The position numbers and the translations under genes are program-made. 11,655 nucleotides of DNA from Dunaliella salina (Eukaryota > Chlorophyta > Chlorophyceae > Chlamydomonadales > Dunaliellaceae), in contig MU069548.1 of NCBI GenBank assembly GCA_002284615.2, positions 220,886 through 232,540 of the forward strand, written 5' to 3'. The notes beneath the pieces are model-generated. The model saw nothing but the letters and a program-made list of their open reading frames with translations. It did no database searches and was not told the DNA's origin. Within the stretch, counting starts at the first letter, position 1. Every line of letters starts with the position of its first letter. Below, in pieces: positions 1 through 10,900 of the stretch.

Positions 1-32
1 GCGCGCGCGCGCGTGCGCACACGCATGCGCAT
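1..32. repeat. 32-nt perfect alternating purine-pyrimidine run
   Basis: Every base from 1 to 32 alternates purine and pyrimidine: six GC steps, then GT/GC, CA/CG and AT steps, broken by TT at 32-33. It may continue left of the window. Such GC-rich runs can adopt Z-DNA under negative supercoiling; that is known chemistry, not shown here. It lies inside intron 4 of the DEG7 gene. Confidence 0.75.
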
Positions 33-586
33 TAATGACACAAAAGACCATCAGGTCAGGAACATTGTAAGCACCGCACAAGCCCTGTTCTTCACTTTCC
101 GCTTGTCTCTTGCTCGACTACTCTCCCTTGTCTTCATGGTGCGGACTGCCCCGTCTGAAGAACACCAACATTTTTTATGGTGCAAACTGCGTTTTTATGG
201 TGCTGGTTCCCTGTCTGAATTGTGTGCAACGATTTGTCCAAACAGAATTGCCTGGGTAGCTTCAGGCTCCACATGTGGCCAGCGCAATGGCCAATACCCT
301 ATTTGCTCAGTAAGGTGAGCCCGGAAAAATAAGCTCATACTGAGAGGTCTTTTAGCACTGGCATCATGGTAAGGAAGGATTGTACTTGAAGTGTGTTGAG
401 CACACACAGGGAGGATGAATTTGGATCGTGTCGGCATCATCAATTCCGATGATGCTCACAAGGAATTGTGCTTATGCAGGAGAGGCATTTAAACCAATGC
501 AGCTAGGTGATGGAGCGTACACTTTGATGCAGTAAGTTGTATTCTCAGCACGCCCACAACCTGGACCCAAACCCAGCTTCCAGAGC
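33..586. other. Intron 4 sequence without a recognised gene
   Basis: This is downstream intron of the minus-strand gene. It holds a small internal repeat in which ATGGTGC recurs at 136, 177 and 196, with GTCTGAA following the first and last copies. Open frames on both strands are short and resemble no family I recognise. No family segment following WCG was found here. Confidence 0.5.
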
Positions 587-619
587 CCAACCCACACACC
601 CACACCCACACCCACACAC
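587..619 (-). repeat. GTGTGG-type repeat starting exactly at the E4 donor
   Basis: On the minus strand the intron opens GTGTGTGGGTGTGGGTGTGG and continues with GTGTGTGGG, an imperfect hexamer array that begins at the splice donor itself. Several GTGTGG or GTGGG phases within 33 bases could pair with U1 snRNA about equally poorly. The plus strand reads CCCACA repeats. Confidence 0.7.
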
Positions 620-713
620 CTGCAGCTGTGCGCCACACCAGTGCAGGATGCGGTTTGTGCCCATGCCATCCTCCAAGCCCAGCTGCACGTGCGTTTCCAT
701 GATTTGACCGCTC
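620..713 (-). CDS. DEG7: DEG7 exon E4 (SGQ ... DGMGTNRILHWCGAQLQ)
   Basis: A 94-nt exon: one base finishing Arg, then 31 codons from SGQIMETHVQLGLEDG to GTNRILHWCGAQLQ. This is the strongest family match in the window (R.GQ..., DG.GT.R, WCG..Q). The acceptor is tttgcag|G at 720-714 and the donor is CTGCAG|GTGTGTGGG with GT at 619-618, phase 0. The next family segment (HPAVRALG-like) was looked for between 1 and 600 on the minus strand and not found, so the following exon should lie beyond the left edge. Two upstream partial copies of this exon's 5' half lie in the preceding intron. Confidence 0.85.
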
Positions 714-3690
714 CTGCAAACACCCAGATCCATGTGTAGCCATGCCTTTTCGTGATGAGCAATCAATGGATGCGCTTGACGTCAGTGCCTTCCTCCAAGC
801 CCAGCTACACCTACACATGCGTTTCCATGATTTGACCGCTCCTGCAAATACCCAGATCCATGCGTAGCCATAGTTTTTCGTGATGAGCAATCAATGGATG
901 CGCTTGACGACGGTGCTTTCCTCCAAGCCCAGCTGCACGCACACATGCGTTTCCATGGCCCAGCCGCTCCTGCAAGTATAAATTCTATTGGTGGCCCTTG
1001 TTCTAAGTGATCAGCATCTGTCTGATCCAAAGTTGGCATGCCAGATGCACAGGTGCACATGCCTGGTTGGGTGTAAGAGCTGGGCAAGCCTGTGCAGCAC
1101 ACACGCCCCTGCGGTCTGAGTCACTCCTGCAAAAAAAAAGAAGCAACCTGTTGCCATTCTTGTTGGTGTGTCGTGGCTATACATGGTGGCTGTGTGCATG
1201 GGGGCTGTATGTGCGGCTGCGTATGGTTGCTGTTGTAATGGGCAGCAGTGGACAGGTATGGAGCACCTGCTGCTGTAGGCAATTGTCACCAGTGATTCAA
1301 CAACAAAACTATTGAGCTTTGTCATCACTGTAAGCCAGGCAAAGCTGCAGGGGCTGCAAACAAAACAGGGCGGCTGTGCACCATATCATTAGCCATTATG
1401 GAAACAACATCATCACTATTCATGGCCCCGACCAACCGTTCCAGTGACCCGGGGTGATCCGCGTGACTGCACATTCTGTGTGAAAGCAGCAATGGCAGGG
1501 CATGCCTGAGCCGCACACACTCTTTTTTGAGTCATTGTGTGTGCAATACTCCAAGGATGGACGCCACCTTTTTGCCTTCTAATCATGGGGTCTGCATGGC
1601 AGAGCTGCGCAAACTGAGGATCTAGGCTTACCACCACCCCGGCCCCAGTAAGGCACAGGTCAACACGACCAGACACCAACACAACAACAGGAGCATTGGA
1701 CGGCACCAGATCCCATCATAGGCACAACATCTCCCACACGAGGATCAAATTATCCATCTGTCCAGACAACAGCGCAAAGCCAACACAGACACCACCACAT
1801 GCACCTCTCCCCACCCAACCACAGATTGTGACAGCGCAAAGCCAACGCAGACACCACCACATTCATCTCAATCCACCCACCTACAAATCGTGAAAAGCAT
1901 CAACACAGACAACAACGCAAAGTTGACACAGACACAACCACAATCATCTTTTGCCCACCTGCACTTGTACCAAATCGTAAAAGGCATCCAGACAGACAAC
2001 AGCACAAAGCCGGCACAGACACCACCACATTCACCTCAAACCACCTACACATCATTACAGGCATCCAGGGGGCCCACCTACAGATATGCCCACCTTAAAA
2101 TCATGACATGCATAAGAATCGTGACAGGCATTCAAGAAGGCCTGGGGTAAGTCTATGCGGGTTTGGGAGAAGCTGTACGCGTTTAGACGTGTGAAATATG
2201 TGCACGTTCCGTATTGGCCCTCCTGCATTGGACCAACGCCATCTACATTCAACATGCCATAGATAAGGGCCCAGAGTGGGATCTGGTCACAATGGCAGAG
2301 CTCCATAAAATGAGGTAAGAAATTAGAGTAAGAAAGTAAGACAACGCCTCATCACATGTGTACAAGCTGTATATTCCACAAGCTCTCCTGCAGCAACTGG
2401 CACTTGCTTTAGTGCACAAGGAATCTGCAGCCTCGACCTGGATGGCTGTGAGGAGAAGAGAGGATGAGGAGGAGAAGATGGGGCTGCATGCTGCTCAGGA
2501 GCTTGAGGAGAGGCATCCTTCCCTCCCCCTTGGAATGGAGGGTTGTTTCACAGGCGTTAAGAACGATGCAGAGTACATACTGGGCAAATCACACAGGAGG
2601 GGTATAGTGAGGCTAGATATGAGTGGTCAGCGTGGGCCTCTCCGGCACTGCCCGAGACGCATTTTGTGTTGAACATACGCGTTTGAACGTCATTTTTATC
2701 GATGCGTTAAATACGTGTTTCACGTATGACCCAACCCTGAAACAGGCCCACCTGAAGATCGTGACAGGCATCCAGGGGGCACAGCTGCTGTTGCCATTGC
2801 CAGCATTGCTTCCGCTGGCATGTGTTGCAGACGCTGCAGCAGGGGCACCCTCTCCCTGCAAACCCCCATCTTCGGATGCATTGTTTTGGCCTGCACCGCC
2901 CACGCCATGTTGCTGCTGCTGCTGCTGCTGCTGCTGCGACTCGCTGCTGATCTGAGCACCGGGACCTGCACGCAGCATGAGCAGCTTTGTGGCTTGACGG
3001 TTTCCGTGTATGCCATATGAATCAACTTTTTGGCAGGGAAAATAAAATGTATAATAACATAATAAGCATATACATTATTATCATGTGTTTATAAATGTAT
3101 GTATGTGTATAAATATGTACACACATTTATACATGTAACAATATTCGTACAAATTTATATGGATATGTATGTATGTGTATACAACATAATATAAGATAAT
3201 GCAGGGGCGTGTCACCGGTGTGTTGAACTTTAAACGCCCGCAAACATGCTTTTGCCAGTGCATACTGTGCCAATACTGGGAGTATTGCGATTTAAACCAT
3301 TAATTATTGCCTCTCTGCGCAATAATCAGCCCGGTTGTAAATTACTTTTTTCAAGGCCTCGCAAAGCATACACGTGTCCAACACGCCCTCTATCGGGCCC
3401 AAGAATGGAACCCCGTGCAGCTACGGGTCAGAGGATCCATTTTTACATGGGCCGCACGAAGTGCAAGCATGAGGAGGGCGATGGCCCGCCCAGGGAATTC
3501 GCACTAGCCTGAACCCTGACGTTGCACGCAAGTTCAAGGAGCGTGACAAGAAGTAGCTGCCGTTGCAGCCAGGCTTTTTCCCCTGGGGTCCCCAGTGCAT
3601 CTGGCTGCAGCTCCCGCCCATCTTTTGATGTTTCCTGGCCAGCCCGATGGTCAGGTTGTGAGGGTGCACTTGCATGAATCCTCCCAGACT

Positions 3691-3726
<36 letters not shown>

Positions 3727-5090
3727 CAGGCTGGATGTACAGAGAAGGGGTGGCAGGCAAGTGAGGGTTAGCATGAAGGCATCGCCCTTCTCAGCGAGGA
3801 AGAAATGGTCTGGATGGAAGAAGGAGTTTGAGGAGGTGGGGGGGGAAGGGCAGTGGCAGGGGAAGGGCATTCCCATGGACATGTCAGATTCCCCTGAGGC
3901 AGCCAGCTGGGGAGACCTCTGATGAAAAGGATGAGTAGGAGCAGCGAAAAAGAGAGACACGCATCAAGATGTAAAATTTGTACTTTTCTGAATCTCCTCG
4001 CAAAGCCTCAAAACTCGCAAAAAAACCAACGCAATTATTTTGTCACCTCATCAGCTTTAATCAGCAATGTTTATCATCCTGTTACAAGGTAACAGTGGCG
4101 ATCTATGCCAGACCACAGGCTGGCAGGGGATTTAAGAAAATTTCTGGACTCTGATCCCAGAATTTAATTGCAAGTTGCGCAGGCAGCAAGGTAGCAAGGT
4201 GCCAGGAAACCAGACCGCAGAGCGCCCAAGCTTTGGCTCTTAAGCTGATGTTTGGACCCCTTGTAAATGGCGAGTTTAAATTTTATATGACACTTGAATT
4301 ATTAAGGAAGGCTTCTGTAATCTCACAAGCGCCATAGCAATTGCAACGCTTGACCCCGTTTGCAACCTCACGCGCTTACAACCTTACAGGGACACTATTT
4401 ACAAAATAAATAAAGGGTATATTTAATACGAAGACTGCCCATCAGTAGGTCCTGGGTACCCAATTTTTTAATCGGAAAATGAAAATTACCCCCTCTACCT
4501 TTTGTATCCTAAGTGGAATGATTCAATACTTCAAGCATTTTAGGTATCGCAAGGGCAGAAGCCAGGGAATGACCCCTGGTTTGCACTGGCAGAGCGGAAT
4601 TGCATTAAAAGGTAACAAGCATCTAGCGGCTTGACAGATGACTGGACTATTTTCAAATTCCTTTGAATAAAAAAATAATTTTCCTGTAATCAGAATTCCA
4701 AAAAAATGTTCTGGTGGAAGTCAGGACAGTTGAGTTGATTAGAGATGCAGTAGACCAAGAAGTGCTAGAAAATTTCTTAAAATTTTCAAACATCGTCAGA
4801 GAATATATTGTTAGTGATTATTGAGTCGGGCATTGAAAAGAAAGTGCCCATATGCGTCCAGACGAACTACTTTAGTTGTTTTAGCCCAAATCAATACATG
4901 CCAAAGAAGCCATCACTTATGCACTCTCCAGTGATCCTAACATTTTTACATTATCTTATCAATATTTGAAATGTATGTGCACAAAAATTTTCCAAAAACA
5001 TGGCCTGGGGGTTTTGCCATGAATAAACTTAGATAATTCCACTAAATGCAAGAAAGCAACTGCATTCTGCACGATTACTCTGTATGTAAT

Positions 5091-5121
<31 letters not shown>

Positions 5122-6683
5122 CACATATACATAAATATGTTGTTTTAATTTTTCACATGTATGTAATAAATCATTTATATGTAATGTATATACAAAGAAA
5201 TGAATACCGTAGCGACACTGTTGTGTAACACCGGTTTTTTTACGAGTTCCTAAAATAGTTTCATTAATTAATTTGCGAGCATCAAGGGTTTACGAGGCAA
5301 AAAAATTCAAAGTTTGCGGACTCCTGTGTTTTTGCGTCTCAAACACTGGTTTTTCCTCTACTCATCCGCTCCTTCCATCATTTCATCTGTAGAGTAATTC
5401 TCAGACACCTCCATTGGCTCCAAAGCTTCCCCTCACCCACGTGCTCCGCCCCTTTCCTTCCTGATGCATGTACCACTGCATGCCTTTTTTTTTTTTTTAA
5501 TTTAGCCAGGAAGCTTGATGGGGAGCAGCTGTATCCACACTACCTTAGGGACAGGTGGTGCCTCCTCCACCATGCATGCCAGCTCTGGGTAAGGCGAGTA
5601 CGGAGCTGCATGGACCGGCCATCACCCTCCTCGCGCTTCCGCTTTGTACAACCCATGTCGAAAAGGGTTCTTTGCCCCTTAGGCGCATGTGGCTGCATTG
5701 TGGGGCCTGATTGATTGCTTGATATAAACCTACACCTATTACGAGCCCTTGGAAAAAGTGATCTTAGAAGTCATTCCAGATTGCGAGAGGCCCCAATAAT
5801 TATTTGATTACTCGTAAAACTCCCAGTGTCGCTGCCAAATAAATAAGATATAGTAAATATGTATAAATAAACAAATAAACAAATAAACATAAGGAATTTT
5901 CCATTATGCATGGTAAACTCCGGCCCACCCAGCCCTCCAAGTGGCCCCTTTTCTGTTCCGACAAAATTAATAATATTTTTAAACAATTAAATTGAGGTTT
6001 ATTAAGACATGGTGGGGAAGGTGACGTGGCTCCGTTTTTGGCTGGAAGGGGGAACCAGACCTCTCTGCCGGGCACGTACTGGTACAAAACATATCAGTAA
6101 CATGTCTTCATCGCTTCCATGTGCTCAGGAGCTCAAAAGGAAGCCATCAGGCGTCACATTTGCCAGTATCCACCACCTTCTCCTCCCTTCTGCACACCAC
6201 TGCGCACACATGGGGCACCTCCCCCCACACTTTTTGGCATGGGTGTGCCTATGTGTGCATGGAACAGGACTGCCAGAGAAGGTTTGGGAACGGGGGGTCA
6301 GGAAGGCCCAGAAAAGTTTCCTGGCGCCCCCCCCCCCCCCAAATGGCCTGGTGTACACCCTCCTGAACATAATGTAATGTTGAAAAATTATCATTTTAAG
6401 GGCAAATATGTGTGGATTGGCCAACCTTATTGATGATGCACAACACCTGTGCCAAGGTTTTGGGGTACAAGCACATGCACAGGGCAAAAGGGCTTGTATG
6501 AATTGCAGAATGGATGGCTTTGTAACTTGCTGTACTGGTATAATACCATTCCCCAAAAAAATTTCATTGGGGCTGTGCATAAGAATTGCAGCTCGCAAAA
6601 AAATAATCATTTCAGGCAGTGCAAACGTGTGCGAAAAAGTTAAAAATAATCATTTTTTACATGATTATATACGTAACAGCAAA

Positions 6684-6765
<82 letters not shown>

Positions 6766-7764
6766 CGACAGATACGTGTATGTGCGTGTGGGTGGGTGGG
6801 TGTGGGGATACATGTGAGTGTTTGTGGGGGGGCAAGGCCTGTGTGGGCTAAGGCCCTTTGGCACTGCGTACGTGCACGTATTAGAAACTAATTACTTCTA
6901 TAAGAAAATAATAACTGGGTGCGTAAGTGATGCGTACGTTTAAAACTAGTTATCTTTTAAGAGGGTGCGTACTGGTCACATGCAGGTACGGTAGTGATGC
7001 GCGACACCTGTACCAAGGCTTTTGGGCCCAAGCACATGCACTGGGCACCAGGGCCTGCATGAAAAGCAGCATAAATAGCCTCATTACTTGAAGACGTGTT
7101 ACACCTGTGCCAAGGCAATGGAGTGCAAACACTTGCACTGGGCACCAGGGCCTGCATGAATAGCAACATGAACAGCTTTGCATCTTGATGATGATGATGA
7201 TGATCTTGATGATGATGATGATGATGCGTGACACCTTTGCCGCGGTTTTGGGGTACAAAGACATGCACTGGGCACCAGGGCCTGCACGCAGCATGAATAG
7301 CCTCGTTACTTGATGGTGCACAATATCTTTGACAAGGTTTGGGATACAAACACACATGCACAGTGCGCCAGGGCCTGCATGAAGAGAGCATGCATAGCTT
7401 CTAAACGTGGTGATGCACATCACTTTTGCCAAGGCTTTGGTGTACGAACACATTCACAGGGCACCAGGGCCTGCACGCAGCATGGAAAACTTTGTCAATT
7501 GATGGTGCCCATCACACTTGCAATGCCTTTAGGGGAATGAAGACATGCACTGGGCACCAGGGCCAGCATGAATAGTAGCATGAAAAGCATTGTTACTTGA
7601 TGATGCACAACACCTTTTTGCAAGGCATTGGAGTATAAATACGTTTGCTATGCACCAGGGCCTGCACGCAGCACGCACAGCTTCATTGCTTGATGATGCG
7701 AAAAACCTTAAAAGTACAAACAAATGCAAATCTGCATGTCGGTGTGATTGTGTGTTTGCGTGTG

Positions 7765-7863
<99 letters not shown>

Positions 7864-7864
7864 N

Positions 7865-7939
<75 letters not shown>

Positions 7940-10900
7940 AACAAACAATTACATGTGTTGCTTGCAGGTATGTACTTGTTATGAGGTGGGCTGATTGCTC
8001 ATGCGAAGTGTTGGCCATTTGCTTTCACCTGCAGGCTCTGGAGCAGCCCATGTGTGCCTGCCGGTGCATGCCCAAACTAACACACAAAGATGCTGGGACA
8101 TGCACATTTGACTTTTTGGTTCTTGAGAGGCTGTCTTCCCCCATCAGCCCTAGCCCTGCTGCCCTCAATCTGCATAGAAATCTGCGACGCTCGCATTCTC
8201 AGGCCTTGTTTACGCGACGGCTGCACCTCCCTTCCAACCTCAAGCCCTGCTCCCTGCCCACACCTCGAGGAACACCTGTCGCATCCTTGCACCTCTGCAC
8301 CTTTACCCTTCACAATCCTTGAAGTCCAAATTGAATTTGCCATACTACATCAAAAACACTTTCGTAGGGAAACAAACAGACACTGCAATATAATTGTAAC
8401 TTCCGAACAAGGTTGTGCTGGAGCCCCTAAAAACAATTTATAGATGGTGTACCTAAAAAAGCCTGCTCTGCTTGCTCTGCAGTACATGGCAATCCACCTA
8501 CCCTTCTTGCGTGGGGGCTGTCCCTCTACATCCCCATCGGACTCTGCCGCCGCCCTCGCACGCCTTTGTCCTGGCTGCTGTTGCTGTTGCTGCTCCTGTT
8601 GCTTTGCGTCACCACCATTACTGTGGGCGCCAGGGTGGAGACGTGCAGGCGCGTTGCTGTTGAAGGCTGAGATTAAGGACTCGACATCGCGGAAGCAAGT
8701 CACGGGCTTGCCTGCACGCGTGATTTATGAGGACATCATTAGGACGACAAAGTATAGGCGCTTGATGCTGTTGTTGCGAAAGCAAGTCACAGGCTTGAAT
8801 GCACACACGATGATCCATCAGGGAATCACTTGTTTCAGAGAATCATTAGCACGACAATGTATGGGCTCGACGTCGCGGAAGCAAGTCATCAGCTTCCGTG
8901 CACGTGTAATTCATCAGGAAATCATAAGTATGACATTCACCAGGCAACACACAGTGCAAGGAACTCGGGACACAGCATCGCGGATGCAAGTCACAGGCTT
9001 GCCTGCACGTGTAATCGATCATGAAATCATAAGTATGACATTCACCAGGCGACACACAGCGCATTGAACTTGGGACACAGCACCACGGATGCAAGTCATC
9101 AGCTTGCCTGCACGCGCAATTTATCAGGAAGTCATAAGTATGATATTCATCAAGCAACACACAGCGCAAGGAACTTGGAACACAGCATCGCGGATGCAAG
9201 TCACAGGCTTGCCTGCACGCGTAATTGATCAGGGATCACACAGTGTGAGAAATCAGGGCTCGACATCGTCCATCTCCGCATTTCGGGCCCATTGCGCCCC
9301 TTTCAAATCAAGGACGCACAAATCAAGAATGCAGCCTGTCGCCTGGCTCCTCCTGCCTTCTCCTCTGTGAAGGCCTGTTGTACCACTGCTCACGAACCAT
9401 TGATGCACCCTTGCTGCAACCTAAGCACCAAAAAATGGCATCCATGATAGACACCAAACTTGCTCTTCATTTTCAGGGGGCTGCTGAGGGGGGGTGCAGG
9501 GCGCGTGGCACTCCCCTTCCTCACGCATGAACGGCCTGGACATGTCATGCCGCATAGCTCATGCAGCTTTCTAGCCTTTTGCACCTGCTGTGTAGTAACA
9601 CACCATCCCCCACCTGTCTCCTGCAAGCGCTATGCAACCTACCTATCACTGCATCTATGCTGCAGCATACGTGTCCTCTGCATCTGCCACACAGCCAAAC
9701 ATCATGCAGCCCACCTGTCCTCTGCACCTGCCATGCATATTGTCTGTCCTGCATCTGCCATGCAACCCACCTATTACTGCATCCATGGTGCAGCCAAACA
9801 TCATGCAGCCTCTCTGTCCTCTGCATGTGCCATGCAACCTACCCGTCCCCGCATCTGTGCTGGAGCATACCTGTCCTTTGCACCTGCCATGCAACAACAT
9901 GTAGTGCTTGCAAGACAAGAAAACAATAGTCTTCGCAGGCCGGAGGCCTACAGCCTACCAGATCCCTGCATCTGCCATACAATTTACCAATCCTCTGAAA
10001 CATTCCATTTCCGTTTACCAAACATTCCATTTCCGTTTACCAAACATTCCATTTCCGTTTACGTAGGCAGTCCATCCCAACAGCTGTGCATGCACTCCAT
10101 CCCTACAACTGTGCAGGCAGAACACCCTTCCGGCTGTGCAGCAGCTCACCTCTACAATTATGTTGGCAGTTCATCCCTACAACTGTGCAAGCAGATCACC
10201 CCTACGATTGTGCAGGCACTCCATCCCTACAACTTTTCAGGCAGCTTGTCCCCATCATTATGCAGGCAGCTCATCCTTACAACTGTGCAGGTAGTTCATC
10301 CCTACAACTGTGCATGTAGTTCATCCCTGCAACAGTGCAGGCACTCCATCGCTCCAAGTGTGCAGGCGCTCCATCCTTATGAAGATGCAGGCAGTACATC
10401 CCTACCAACTGCGCACTCCATCCTTACAGCTGTGCAGGTAGTTCATCCCTACAACTGTGCATGTAGTTCATCCCTGCAACAGTGCAGGCACTCCATCGCT
10501 CCAAGTGTGCAGGCGCTCCATCCCTATGAAGATGCAGGCAGTACATCCCTACCAACTGCGTACTCCATCCTTACAGCTGTGCAGGTAGTTCATCCCTACA
10601 ACTGTGCAGGTAGCTCATCCCTGCAACTGTGCCGGCACTCCATCGCTCCCAGTGTGCAGACACTCCATCCCTATGAAGATGCAGGCAGTTCATCCCTACC
10701 AGCGCACACTCCATCCTTACAGCTGTGCAGTAGTTCATCCCTGCAACTGTGCAGGCACATCATCACTCCAAGCGTGCAGACACTCCATCCCTATAATGGT
10801 GCAGGCAGTTCATCCCTACCAACTGCGCTGTCCACACCTACAACTTTGCAGGCAGATCACCCTTACGAACGTTCAGTTCACCTCTACGACTGTGCAGGCA

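Noticed and set aside
587..622. Telomere-like CCCACA hexamers
   Set aside because: Short, imperfect and internal; they are the complement of GTGTGG repeats at an intron start, not the TTTAGGG or TTTTAGGG type telomere of green algae.
2358..2672. 104-codon plus-strand frame with a charged RRREDEEEK patch
   Set aside because: It lies antisense within DEG7 intron 3, with no recognisable domain and no supporting neighbours.
3421..3960. 179-codon minus-strand frame with a 12-Cys run
   Set aside because: The Cys run is the complement of the (GCA)12 tract in transposon relic A. The paired copy B shows that the conserved coding direction of the element is the opposite strand of this region.
5209..5835. 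Assignment of the transposon relics to CACTA (EnSpm)
   Set aside because: The end contains CACTG, but the inverted repeat extends outward past it (GYAGCGA), and the flanking triplets are inverted rather than directly duplicated.
6640..7994. Cys-Val and Thr-His open frames of up to 167 codons
   Set aside because: They are translations of the CA/TG tracts and of the 97-bp array; none continues into non-repeat coding sequence.
8077..8343. 88-codon minus-strand frame, a possible extra exon between E2 and E3
   Set aside because: E2 (phase 1 end) and E3 (two-base start) already join correctly, and this frame has no similarity to DEG7.
8444..9067. 207-codon plus-strand open frame
   Set aside because: It is antisense to exon E2 and then runs through the 105-bp array; its repeated RKQVTGLPARVI phrases are the array unit in translation.
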